Source: JAGXLP01 sp964649445 (GTDB lineage: Bacteria > Bipolaricaulota > Bipolaricaulia > M55B111). From it: a stretch of 23,900 bases of DNA. The stretch's first letter is position 1, and every line of letters starts with the position of its first letter. Made by a program: the position numbers and the translations under genes. Below the pieces are notes generated by a model. That model had not been told where the DNA came from. It ran no database searches and saw nothing but the letters and a program-made list of their open reading frames with translations. This document shows, in pieces, positions 7,294 through 15,524 of the stretch. The stretch spans positions 1-23,900 of the forward strand of contig CAZYPS010000025.1 of assembly GCA_964649445.1 (NCBI GenBank), written 5' to 3'.

Positions 7294-8475
7294 GTGACAG
7301 ATCAGGAACTTGATGTGGGAACTGACAGTCCAGCCGAAGTTGACTTCAAGTGTGCCACTGAGGATTTGATCTACGGAATGGATATAGTAAAAAGGAGTAT
7401 CGGAACCGGACGGGACATGCCTATACTGTCCGGGGTAAAACTGGAAATAAGGGATGAAGAGCTCAAACTTACCTCGACGGACCTGGAGATGACCACGAGG
7501 TGCACGGTTCCGATATCGAACCTCGAAGGATCATCGACGGTTGTCCTCAAAGGGGACGTTTTGGCCAAAATAATGCAGCGAATTCCGGAGGACGGAGAGG
7601 TAAGGCTGAAGTCCGATCCGGAGGAAAACCAGAAGGTCGAGCTTTCGTCCGGACCGATTAATTTTGACCTGTTCCAGTTATCGACGGAAGATTACCCGAG
7701 CGTTGACGAGCTGCCGGAGGAACCGGTAGCCAAAATAAACGTCGACGAACTTAAAAACGCGATAAAGCAGACCACGTTTGCTGCGCTGAAGGCAAAAGAA
7801 ACGACCAGGCTATCGCTGACCGGAGTTAAGTCAATATTCGATGAAGACCAGCTGAAAATGGTCGCAACGAACGGTTACAGGATGTCGGTCAAGACTATTC
7901 CCCTTACCGAGGTGGAAGAGCCGACGGACCTCCTGATAGAGTCGGGAGCCCTATCCGAGCTGGATAGAATACTTTCCGGAACGGAGTCGGACGAAGTTAC
8001 TGTCTACGCGTCGAAATCGGAAGTTTTCTTCGTTTCCGACGACGTCGTATTTTCCGACAAACTTATAATGGAACAGTTTCCGGAGTACGAAGCAGTTATA
8101 CCTGATGACAACGACCTGCCGCTCAAACTCGATAGAGACAGGACTCTGGAAACGCTAGCCCGGGCTGAAATTACGGCTTCCGAAGAATCAGGAGCTGTCG
8201 AGCTCAGGGCAGAAGAAGGATCTGATGGGTTGACGATGTACTCTTCTTCCCCTGAAAAAGGTGAACTTGAAGAAGTCGTCGAATTGATGGAGCCCAGCAA
8301 AGGCGACGTGGAGATTTCGTTCAAGGCGGAATTCCTGATAGACGCGTTGCGCCGGATGAGTACTGAAGAAGTAGTGCTCTGGCTGCTCGATTCGGAGACC
8401 GCGGGTTTACTGGAACCGGCTAAAGGGGATGAGGACTTCCTCTACGTCTGCATGCCAATATCGGCTGAAAGGTAG
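7294..8475 (+). CDS. dnaN: DNA polymerase III beta sliding clamp
   Basis: DnaN forms the ring clamp that holds the replicative polymerase on DNA. The 393-residue protein shows three repeated clamp domains: PILSGVKLEI...LTSTDLEM in the first (about 43-68), VDELKNAIKQTTFA and NGYRMSV in the second, and EFLIDALRRM followed by LYVCMPIS at the end, the usual C-terminal MP signature. An acidic N-terminal extension of about 16 residues precedes the first strand. The start is GTG with AGGAGG seven bases upstream. It lies 83 bp after tmk rather than beside dnaA/recF/gyrB. Confidence 0.95.
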   Translation: MTDQELDVGTDSPAEVDFKCATEDLIYGMDIVKRSIGTGRDMPILSGVKLEIRDEELKLTSTDLEMTTRCTVPISNLEGSSTVVLKGDVLAKIMQRIPEDGEVRLKSDPEENQKVELSSGPINFDLFQLSTEDYPSVDELPEEPVAKINVDELKNAIKQTTFAALKAKETTRLSLTGVKSIFDEDQLKMVATNGYRMSVKTIPLTEVEEPTDLLIESGALSELDRILSGTESDEVTVYASKSEVFFVSDDVVFSDKLIMEQFPEYEAVIPDDNDLPLKLDRDRTLETLARAEITASEESGAVELRAEEGSDGLTMYSSSPEKGELEEVVELMEPSKGDVEISFKAEFLIDALRRMSTEEVVLWLLDSETAGLLEPAKGDEDFLYVCMPISAER

Positions 8476-8570
8476 TTCTCCAGGAGTCAGTTGAATTTAG
8501 AATAATGCAGCCAGGCTGGTAGTGCCGCGGATCTATCTCTTGAGGTTTGGGTTTAAACCGGGAAGCGGAC

Positions 8571-11183
8571 CTAGTCCAGTGCCCTTTTTGCGATATTAGC
8601 TCCTGATCTTAACGCCTCGTCGATCTGTTCCTTTTTCGGACCTCCACCCTGGGCAAAGTTGGCCGAACCCCCACCACCACCGCCAAGAACTGCCGAGGCT
8701 TCCCGGACGATTTCTCCAGCGTCGAGCACGTCCGTGAGGGACTCCGAGACCTTGCAAACTATCGAGGCGCTGTCGTCTTCGGTCGTACCCAGAATAACTA
8801 CTCCATCTACTTCTCCTTCGACGTAGTCGGCTAACCGTTTTAAATCCGACCCCTCAACTTTGGGTCGAGCCGAGACCAGCTCGACTCCGTCAAGCGTTTC
8901 CGCATCCTCTATGATTTGGTCTTTTACCGTGGCCAACAACCTATCCGTCTTTCTTTCCAGTTCATCTTGCAGCGTCTCCTGCTGGGTTAATATCGATTCA
9001 AACCGCTTGACCAGGTCCGATTTTCCGGAACCGGCCAGTTCCGCCAGCTTTTCGAGTCGGTCCCGCTGGATTCTGTACTCCGAAAGGAAATTTTTTCCGG
9101 TTAGGGCTCTTATCCGTCGGATGCCCGAAGCGATGGTCTCGATCGATTGAATCGCAAAACCGCCAATTTCGCCCGTCCGATTTACGTGGGTCCCGCCGCA
9201 GAGTTCTTTGCTGAACCCTTCAACCGTTATCGTTCGGAGCTTTTCCTTGCCCCGGTATTCCTCCTCGAAATGGGCGGCTGCCCCGAGTTCTTTTGCCTTC
9301 TCGATGCTATCGACCCAGTCCTCGGAAACGGTTTTATCGCAAAGTATTACTTCATTAACCAGGTTTTCGATTTCCCGCTGTTCCTCGGCAGTGGGGATTT
9401 CGAAGTGGTTAAAATCGAATCGTAGCTCATCAGGGGCCACTTTCGATCCGGACTGTACAACGTGAGGCCCGAGAACTTTCTGAAGAGCCTGGTGAAGGAG
9501 GTGGGTACCCGTGTGATTTCGCTCCGTACTTCTCCTTTTCTCCGAAACTATTTCCGCTTCAACCCTCTCATTAACTTTTACATACCCGGATTTTACCTCC
9601 AGCTGGTGGTAATAAACGCCCTGTCTTTCCTGGACTTCGTGTACGGTGGCCTCTGTATCGTCGGTTACCAGAGTCCCGATATCGCTCACTTGACCACCCG
9701 CCTCGGCGTAAAACGGAGTTCTGTCCAGTACAGCAACTCCTTCTTCTCCTTCCGAGAGACGTTCGGCTTCTTCACCCTGGCTTATAAGGGCAAGTATGCG
9801 GGCTTCTATTCGGTCCTCTTCGTAACCAATAAAATCAGTTTCCGGTACGTCGGCGACTTCTTGTAATTCATCGGTCTCCTCCTGCTCGCTCCTGGACCGG
9901 GATCTCTGTTTTGCCATTTCCTGTTCGAATCCGTCCTCGTCCACTTCGAGGTCCTCTTCCCGAGCCAGTTCTTTCAGGAATGGTAAGGGAAGTCCATGAG
10001 TATCGTAGAGCCGAAAAGCGTCCTCGCCGGGGATTTCCGACTTTTCCTCGTCCTTCAAGTCCGAAGCCAGCCGGTAAAATAGTTGTTCTCCTTCGTTGAG
10101 TGTATTTCTATAACTCCCCTCTTCGTGGTTAATAACGTTCTCTATGAGTTCCTTTCGGTCGACGAGTTCCGGGTAAGTTCCTCCCATAGTGTCAAGAATC
10201 GGGGGTAAGGCGGAAGTCAGAAACGTCTCCTTCATACCGAGTCTGTCCCCGGCCTGGACGGCACGTCGGATAATCCGGCGGAGAACGTATCCCCGGCCTT
10301 CATTGGCGGGAATTACGCCTTCTGATATTAGAAAAGCCGCTCCTCTGAGATGGTCTGCGATTCGGTGAACGTAACTTGTTTGTTCGTCAGAGTACTCGTT
10401 AAGGCCTATTATCTCTCTTAATTCGTGGACTAACGGAGTAAAAATGTCTATTTCGAAGTCGGAATCTACTCCCTGGAGGACTGCGGCAACTCGTTCGAGT
10501 CCCATCCCTGTGTCAATATTCTGCCTTTCCAGTTCTTCCACTTCTCCCTGCCTGTCCATCTTATAGCCGGTGAAGACGAGGTTCCATAATTCGTTGAACC
10601 TGTTGCAATCACAGGCTACCCCCTCGCAATCCGGACCGCAGCCGTACTCCTCCCCCGCATCGTAAAATATCTCCGAGTCGGGACCGCAGGGGCCGGAATC
10701 TCCCACCGGACCCCACCAGTTTTCGTCCTTGCCCAGTCTGACTATTTTCCGTTCTGGTACGCCTATTTCATCTCGCCAGATGGAGTAAGCCTCGTCGTCA
10801 GTCTCGTAGACGGAAACCCAGAGGTTTTCCTCTTTAAACGAGAGAACTTCCGTTACGAATTCCCAGGCAAGTTCGATGGCTCCTTCCTTGAAGTAATCTC
10901 CGAAGGAGAAGTTTCCGAGCATTTCAAAGAATGTGTGGTGGTACCAGGTTTCGCCCACCCGCTCTATGTCGTTTGCCCGGAAGCACTTCTGGCAGGTCGT
11001 GACCCGGGTGGTTTCGGGGTCCCTCTTGCCCCAGAATATATCCTTGAATTGGACCATCCCTGCAGAGGTAAAAAGCATGGAAGGGTCGTCGGGTATCAGC
11101 CCGGACCCCTCTTTTCTAAGATGATCCTTTTTCTCGAAGTACTTTAGGTAAGCTTCTCTAAGTTCGTCCGTTGTCCACTCCAT
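8571..11183 (-). CDS. alaS: Alanyl-tRNA synthetase
   Basis: The 870-residue enzyme charges tRNA-Ala. The class II catalytic core begins at the N-terminus, with FTSAGMVQFKDIFWG, CQKCFRANDIE, HHTFFEMLGNFSFGDYF and GPCGPDSEIFYD. A cysteine-rich insert (CGPDCEGVACDC) and IDTGMGLERV follow. The editing domain shows HTGTH near residue 556 and CGGTH near 663, the usual metal-binding set. The C-terminal DHHA1 domain ends with a glycine-rich stretch near 834 (GGGGGGSANFAQGGG). Its start lies 3 bp after the DUF1015 gene stop, so it is the last gene of the serine operon-like unit. It converges on dnaN with about 95 bp between. Confidence 0.97.
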   Translation of the reverse strand: MEWTTDELREAYLKYFEKKDHLRKEGSGLIPDDPSMLFTSAGMVQFKDIFWGKRDPETTRVTTCQKCFRANDIERVGETWYHHTFFEMLGNFSFGDYFKEGAIELAWEFVTEVLSFKEENLWVSVYETDDEAYSIWRDEIGVPERKIVRLGKDENWWGPVGDSGPCGPDSEIFYDAGEEYGCGPDCEGVACDCNRFNELWNLVFTGYKMDRQGEVEELERQNIDTGMGLERVAAVLQGVDSDFEIDIFTPLVHELREIIGLNEYSDEQTSYVHRIADHLRGAAFLISEGVIPANEGRGYVLRRIIRRAVQAGDRLGMKETFLTSALPPILDTMGGTYPELVDRKELIENVINHEEGSYRNTLNEGEQLFYRLASDLKDEEKSEIPGEDAFRLYDTHGLPLPFLKELAREEDLEVDEDGFEQEMAKQRSRSRSEQEETDELQEVADVPETDFIGYEEDRIEARILALISQGEEAERLSEGEEGVAVLDRTPFYAEAGGQVSDIGTLVTDDTEATVHEVQERQGVYYHQLEVKSGYVKVNERVEAEIVSEKRRSTERNHTGTHLLHQALQKVLGPHVVQSGSKVAPDELRFDFNHFEIPTAEEQREIENLVNEVILCDKTVSEDWVDSIEKAKELGAAAHFEEEYRGKEKLRTITVEGFSKELCGGTHVNRTGEIGGFAIQSIETIASGIRRIRALTGKNFLSEYRIQRDRLEKLAELAGSGKSDLVKRFESILTQQETLQDELERKTDRLLATVKDQIIEDAETLDGVELVSARPKVEGSDLKRLADYVEGEVDGVVILGTTEDDSASIVCKVSESLTDVLDAGEIVREASAVLGGGGGGSANFAQGGGPKKEQIDEALRSGANIAKRALD

Positions 11184-11186
11184 GAC

Positions 11187-12488
11187 CTAACCTTTATCAA
11201 TTGACAGTTTATGGATTACCGGACCCGTCAGTAGCTTGGGATAGAAGTCGGTCGATTTCTGAGGCATCTTTTCTCCTCTGTCGGCTACTTCCTTCACCTG
11301 ATCAATTCTCGTCGGGTTCATAATGAAAGCGCCCTGGTATCCACCCTCTTTGAGCATGTCCAGCGCCTTGTTTCGCCCCCTGATGTATTCCAGATTCCTT
11401 TTTTCCTCTAAAGCTTCTTTGTCGATTCCAAGATAATTTTCCAGGACGAGTTTGTGAAGAATTGCTACGTCCAGGGTACGCCAGGCTTCCGATTTGTCCG
11501 GAAGCAAATCAGCCATGATTGATTCGTCCCTCAGAGTTAGACTCCAGTATGCTTTGTCGTCCTTCGCCCTGTAACCGAAGGTATGTTTCTCTCCTCTATC
11601 GGCGTCCAGCTTCTCCAGCAGGTCCTCCCTTTCTTCGTATCGAGCAATTGAAAAGTGTTCTCTGGCTTTGTCCAGGACACCGTGGGGTTTGAAGTTTTTT
11701 AGGTCGTGGAGGAGTCTATGAGTGGCGAGAATGCTCAAACCGGGATCATCCACGTTCACAAAAGTCATCATTCGGGTGTCAAAACCACCGCTCTCGGGTG
11801 ATTCCCAGCCTTTTTCCCTGCATTCGTTCCTGTAGTTGAGAGCGGTTTCGTACCTGTGGTGCCCGTCAGCGATGTAAAGACTTTTGTCTCCCATTAACTC
11901 CTTCATTTCCTCGATCGTTTCCTCGTCAGTTATCTTCCAGACCTTATGAACGTTTCTATGTTTGTCCTTAACTTCCAGGACCGGCTTCCCTCCTTTTGCT
12001 TCGTCCATTATCGTCGTTACCTCGTTGTCAGGGTCGGAATAAAGCATGAAGATCTGGCCGAAGTTGGCCTCGGTTGCCCTGAGTAGGCGAAGCCTGTCTG
12101 CTTTGGGGCCGGACATCGTTTCTTCGTGGGCTTTGACCCCTTCGCCTTCTTCGATCCTTCCCAGACCGATGAAACCTTTTCTTACCCTCTTTTCTCCTTC
12201 GGCTTCGTATTCCTGATAGTAAGCATAAAATCCTTGTTCTTCGTCCCTCTCCAGGACGCCTTCGTCGATCCACTCCTGGAGGTTCTTGGCAGCCCGTTCG
12301 TACTTATCCTCTCCCTCGTCTTTTGCCTTGCTAAGGATTATCCTTACTATGTTATAAAGGCTTTCATTGGCCAGGTCTTCTCGTTCCTCTTCGTCTATCT
12401 TGTCGTACGGGGGGCTTACGACGCGATTGACGTCGCCTACTTTTTCCGGATTGTATCGGAATCCTTGAAAAGGATAAACTTCAGCCAT
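11187..12488 (-). CDS. DUF1015 family protein
   Basis: The 433-residue protein is a full-length DUF1015 member. The N-terminus carries the typical PFQGFRYNPEKV and VVSPPYDKI segments (about 6-30), and later come ADGHHRYETAL near residue 207 and MTFVNVDDPGL. The family is widespread in anaerobic bacteria; its biochemical function is unknown, though it often sits beside serA and class V aminotransferase genes. Here it begins three bases after the serA stop, with AAGGAGGAG upstream, and ends three bases before alaS. A role tied to serine or aminoacyl metabolism is inferred from context only. Confidence 0.92.
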   Translation of the reverse strand: MAEVYPFQGFRYNPEKVGDVNRVVSPPYDKIDEEEREDLANESLYNIVRIILSKAKDEGEDKYERAAKNLQEWIDEGVLERDEEQGFYAYYQEYEAEGEKRVRKGFIGLGRIEEGEGVKAHEETMSGPKADRLRLLRATEANFGQIFMLYSDPDNEVTTIMDEAKGGKPVLEVKDKHRNVHKVWKITDEETIEEMKELMGDKSLYIADGHHRYETALNYRNECREKGWESPESGGFDTRMMTFVNVDDPGLSILATHRLLHDLKNFKPHGVLDKAREHFSIARYEEREDLLEKLDADRGEKHTFGYRAKDDKAYWSLTLRDESIMADLLPDKSEAWRTLDVAILHKLVLENYLGIDKEALEEKRNLEYIRGRNKALDMLKEGGYQGAFIMNPTRIDQVKEVADRGEKMPQKSTDFYPKLLTGPVIHKLSIDKG

Positions 12489-12491
12489 CTG

Positions 12492-13406
12492 TTACTCCTC
12501 CTTATCGAAAAAGTCGATTAATTTTTCTGCGGTCTGTGTTCCGACTCTTGTTTGAGCCTCTACAGTAGAAGCTCCTATGTGAGGTGTCAGGGAAAGGTTA
12601 TCGAAAGACAGGAGTTCCTCGTCTTCGGGAGGCTCTTTACTAAAAACATCGAGCGCGGCTCCGGCAATCCAATCGTTTCTCAATGCTTTTTTTAGAGCGT
12701 TCTCGTCCACTACTCCACCTCTCGCGCAGTTTACTAGAAAGGCCGAATCCTTCATTTTTTTCAACTCCGCTTCGGCTATTGTAGCACCTTCCGATTCGAC
12801 AAACGGAATGTGGAGCGTAACGTAATCGGAATTCTCGAGCAGATAATCCAGATCTACCATCTCCACTCCTTCGACCGGGGACTCGTCGACGTATTTATCG
12901 TAAGCTATCGCATCCATCCCCAGCGCGACTCCTTTTTTCGCGACCAGACCACCGATCCTCCCGGCGCCGATTACTCCCAGAGTCTTTCCGGAAAGCTCCG
13001 TGCAGTGGAGGTCGCTCTTTATCCATTCTTGGTTTTTCAATGACGCTGTTCCGCGTGGTATCTTTCGTGCGAGTGAGAACATGTGGCCCAGGGCAAGTTC
13101 CGCGACGGAATTTGAACTGGCTGAAGGAGTGTTTTGAACCTCGATACCGAGCTCGTCCGCCCGATCGAGATCGATGTTGTCCAGTCCGACTCCTGCCCTG
13201 ATTATAATCTCCAGGTTGTCTGCTTCGTCGAGGGTAGGAGCCCTGAGTTTCGTCGCCGAACGAACTACGATTCCCTCGTATTTTTTTATCTCCTTTTTGA
13301 GTTCCTCGGCGGATAACTCGTATTTGTGGTCGAGATCGAAACCTGCCTCCTCGAGCTTCTCGACCCCTTCCTCCGCTATTGGATCCGAAATAAGTAATTT
13401 GACCAT
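12492..13406 (-). CDS. serA: D-3-phosphoglycerate dehydrogenase, short form
   Basis: SerA oxidises 3-phosphoglycerate with NAD, the first step of serine synthesis. The 304-residue protein is a D-2-hydroxyacid dehydrogenase with GAGRIG at 147-152 and the catalytic set Arg229 (CARGG), Glu258 (FSKEPP) and His276 (TPHIGAS). The N-terminal half has IVVRSATKL and RAGVGLDNID, typical of SerA. There is no C-terminal ACT or ASB domain, so serine feedback through such a domain is not expected. AAAGGAGGT precedes the ATG. Pairing with the upstream aminotransferase supports a biosynthetic role over other hydroxyacid dehydrogenase activities. Confidence 0.9.
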   Translation of the reverse strand: MVKLLISDPIAEEGVEKLEEAGFDLDHKYELSAEELKKEIKKYEGIVVRSATKLRAPTLDEADNLEIIIRAGVGLDNIDLDRADELGIEVQNTPSASSNSVAELALGHMFSLARKIPRGTASLKNQEWIKSDLHCTELSGKTLGVIGAGRIGGLVAKKGVALGMDAIAYDKYVDESPVEGVEMVDLDYLLENSDYVTLHIPFVESEGATIAEAELKKMKDSAFLVNCARGGVVDENALKKALRNDWIAGAALDVFSKEPPEDEELLSFDNLSLTPHIGASTVEAQTRVGTQTAEKLIDFFDKEE

Positions 13407-13420
13407 GTCTTAACCTCCTT

Positions 13421-14491
13421 TTATAGTCCGAGAATCTCGTTTATCGTCGCCAGAAGCCCTCGAATCTCCGGTTCGGAAGTGTCGGCCATGTTTGAAATTC
13501 TGAATGTTTCCTCTTCCATGTCTCCGTAGCCGTTTGCTATCCTGAGGTTGTGTTTTTCGATCAATTCCTGGTTAAGGTCGGAAACTGAAATTCCCCTCGT
13601 ATTTTTGACGCAGGTAAGGGTTCTGGACCAGTATCCCTCAGCCGGGAATATGTCGAAGTATTTTTTAGCCCAGTCCTGGACGATATCGGAAAGCTTTTCG
13701 TGTCTGGCGAATCTATTTTCGAGCCCTTCCTCTTCAAATATATATTCGAGCTGCTTTCTGAGGGCCAGAATTTGCGGGATGGCGGGAGTTGTTCTGGTCT
13801 GGCTTCGCTTGTGGTATTTATACAACAGCGGTAAGTTAAAGTAATAGCTTCTCGGTTCGACTTCTTCCGCCCTCTCAAGCAATCTGTCACTTACCGAAGC
13901 GACGGCAAGCCCGGACGGTAGCCCGAAGGCCTTTTGAACGCCTGCGAGGCACATATCGATACCCCATTCGTCGACCTTGATTTTGGCTCCTGCCATTCCG
14001 GAGACGGCGTCAACGAGGAACATTACATCGTCGTGGTTATTAACTACCTCTCCGACCTCTTTAATCGGGTTCATCATACCGGTAGACGTTTCGTTGAACA
14101 CCATAGTAACTGCATCGTAGTCTCCGGTAGAAAGCTTTTCGTCAACTGCTTCGGGAGGAACGGGTTGTCCCCAGTCTCGTTCGACCTTATCCGCCGGGAC
14201 TCCGTTCTTTTGCGCTATTTTATGCCATCGTTCGGAAAAAGCACCATTGGAAACCGTGAGACATTTTTTCTTTACAGCATTAGTTACAGCTGACTCCATA
14301 GCGCCCGTTGAGGATGAAGTGAAAAGAAAAACAGGGTTGTCCGTGTATAGAAGCTTTTGTAATCTGGGTTGGATATCGTCGTAAACTTCACTGAATTCGT
14401 CTGTTCTGTGATGTATCTGTGGCGTGGATAACTCCTTGAGCAGTTCGGTCCTTACTTCAGTTGGACCTGGGGTAAATAATTTATCGTGCAT
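13421..14491 (-). CDS. Class V aminotransferase (likely serine pathway)
   Basis: This PLP enzyme of 356 residues belongs to the alanine-glyoxylate / serine-pyruvate branch of class V. It begins KLFTPGPTEV, and has TSSSTGAMESA (58-68), FNETSTGMMNP (132-142), the cofactor aspartate in LVDAVSG (Asp161) and the Schiff-base lysine in GVQKAFGLPSG (Lys187). Position directly ahead of serA (14-bp gap) suggests it acts as the phosphoserine or a related aminotransferase, replacing classical SerC. A full AAAGGAGGT lies nine bases before the ATG. It is the first gene of the four-gene minus-strand unit and faces rex. Confidence 0.88.
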   Translation of the reverse strand: MHDKLFTPGPTEVRTELLKELSTPQIHHRTDEFSEVYDDIQPRLQKLLYTDNPVFLFTSSSTGAMESAVTNAVKKKCLTVSNGAFSERWHKIAQKNGVPADKVERDWGQPVPPEAVDEKLSTGDYDAVTMVFNETSTGMMNPIKEVGEVVNNHDDVMFLVDAVSGMAGAKIKVDEWGIDMCLAGVQKAFGLPSGLAVASVSDRLLERAEEVEPRSYYFNLPLLYKYHKRSQTRTTPAIPQILALRKQLEYIFEEEGLENRFARHEKLSDIVQDWAKKYFDIFPAEGYWSRTLTCVKNTRGISVSDLNQELIEKHNLRIANGYGDMEEETFRISNMADTSEPEIRGLLATINEILGL

Positions 14492-14529
14492 TTGAACAGC
14501 ACCTCCTTTAGATTCAATTAAGGATATTA

Positions 14530-14565
14530 GAACGGGTTATCCTTTGCAAAGTTATGAACCTGTTC
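14530..14565. promoter_or_regulatory. Nested palindromes between divergent aminotransferase and rex genes
   Basis: GAACGGGTT (14530-14538) and AACCTGTTC (14557-14565) form 9-bp inverted arms with one mismatch. Within them lies a perfect 10-bp palindrome, CTTTGCAAAG (14542-14551), whose centre is offset by one base. The site sits about 40 bp upstream of the aminotransferase start. It does not match the known Rex operator consensus (TTGTGAA-N4-TTCACAA type). A regulator-binding site for the serine unit is a reasonable inference. Confidence 0.45.
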
Positions 14566-14641
14566 GGAGACGAAATCGACCTGGAAATTCCCGCCGACAA
14601 CTTATTTTCCTACGAAATCACTCCGATTTCCGGCTATATAT

Positions 14642-14669
14642 TTGTCTTCCAGGAAAATATCCATATAAT
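14642..14669 (+). promoter_or_regulatory. Promoter of rex
   Basis: TTGTCT (14642-14647) and a perfect TATAAT (14664-14669) are separated by 16 bp. Transcription would start near 14676, giving a leader of about 57 nt. A palindrome AATAA-GG-TTATT (14681-14692) follows within the early leader and could be an operator, perhaps for autoregulation. Confidence 0.6.
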
Positions 14670-14732
14670 TTGAAATTGAGAATAAGGTTATTTGGTCAAT
14701 ACTTAGAAGTGAAAGTGAGGGGTTGCGAAAGG

Positions 14733-15350
14733 ATGAAAGAAAGGAGAATACCAAAGGAAACGATCGATCGACTGCCGCTATATCTGCGGTGCCTGAACAA
14801 ATTAATAGACCAGGGCGAAGAAAATATTTCTTCCGAGAATTTTTCAGATAGATTAAATCTGAATTCGGCTCAGGTTAGAAAGGATCTTTCTTATTTCGGT
14901 GATTTTGGCAAGCGGGGTGTGGGATACGAGACGAAAAAGCTGGCATCCAAGATACGGACAATCCTTAATCTCGATCACCAGTGGAAAATGGCTCTGGTCG
15001 GCGTTGGTAATATCGGCTCGGCTTTATTGACCTACTCCGGTTTTGATAGCAGGGTGTTCGAAGTAACTATGGCGTTTGATCAGAATCCTCAGTTGATCGG
15101 TCAGGAAATCAACGAAGTCGAGGTCGAAGACGTATCGGACCTCTCCGATAGAATTTCCGAAGAAAACGTAAGGCTCGGGATAATCGCGGTACCTGCCTCC
15201 TCTGCCCAGAAAGTCGCCGATATGATGGTGGAAGGCGGAGTGACAGGGCTGCTGAACTTTGCTCCAACTTTGCTCGATTTGCCGGATGATATCCAGCTGG
15301 CTCAGGTTGATATTACCAAGGAACTGGAACAACTCGTTTATTATCTCTAG
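14733..15350 (+). CDS. rex: Redox-sensing transcriptional repressor Rex
   Basis: Rex senses the NADH/NAD ratio and represses fermentation and respiration genes. The 205-residue protein has an N-terminal winged helix domain beginning RRIPKETIDRLPLYLRCL, with the DNA-recognition segment NSAQVRKDLSYFGDFGKRGVGY (about 44-65). A Rossmann fold follows with VGVGNIG (89-95), and a swapped C-terminal helix. I chose the ATG at 14733, where family homology begins; the frame stays open upstream to a TTG at 14544, but the promoter at 14642-14669 lies inside that extension. The gene ends ahead of a strong terminator, so it is probably monocistronic. Confidence 0.95.
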   Translation: MKERRIPKETIDRLPLYLRCLNKLIDQGEENISSENFSDRLNLNSAQVRKDLSYFGDFGKRGVGYETKKLASKIRTILNLDHQWKMALVGVGNIGSALLTYSGFDSRVFEVTMAFDQNPQLIGQEINEVEVEDVSDLSDRISEENVRLGIIAVPASSAQKVADMMVEGGVTGLLNFAPTLLDLPDDIQLAQVDITKELEQLVYYL

Positions 15351-15386
15351 AGCCTCATCTCCAATAAACATACCGTCACTAGCTTT

Positions 15387-15417
15387 CCCGGAATTTTCAT
15401 TCCGGGTTTTTTATTTT
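15387..15417 (+). terminator. Intrinsic terminator after rex
   Basis: CCCGGAAT (15387-15394) pairs perfectly with ATTCCGGG (15399-15406) across a 4-nt loop, followed by six T residues and then ATTTT. This is a textbook rho-independent terminator on the plus strand. Confidence 0.92.
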
Positions 15418-15428
15418 ACTTCTACCAT

Positions 15429-15452
15429 GGTGCAATCTTTTCAGTTTGCACC
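15429..15452 (+). promoter_or_regulatory. Inverted repeat upstream of the M20 hydrolase gene
   Basis: GGTGCAA (15429-15435) and TTGCACC (15446-15452) are perfect 7-bp inverted arms around 10 bp, which puts the arm centres about 17 bp apart. It lies between the rex terminator and the M20 gene, about 75 bp before the start codon. An operator is possible. No clear promoter is visible; a TTGACT at about 15486 has only a poor partner -10. Confidence 0.35.
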
Positions 15453-15524
15453 TAGAATGTTTAAAAGGAAAATTTCTTGTTCTCATTGACTTCTAAACCC
15501 AATTGATTCTTACAGGGTGGTAAT

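Noticed and set aside
8476..8570. A terminator between convergent dnaN and alaS.
   Set aside because: There is a palindrome (GGTTTAAACC, 8550-8559), but no stable stem followed by a T-run on either strand.
9462..9866. A 134-codon plus-strand frame inside alaS.
   Set aside because: It lies wholly within the conserved editing region of alaS and shows no family motif or ribosome-binding site.
11452..11463. A Rex operator half-site (TTGTGAAGA).
   Set aside because: It lies within the DUF1015 coding sequence and lacks the second palindromic half.
14544..14732. A 63-codon N-terminal extension of Rex starting at TTG.
   Set aside because: Rex homology starts at the ATG at 14733, the normal length is about 205-215 residues, and a good promoter lies inside the extension.
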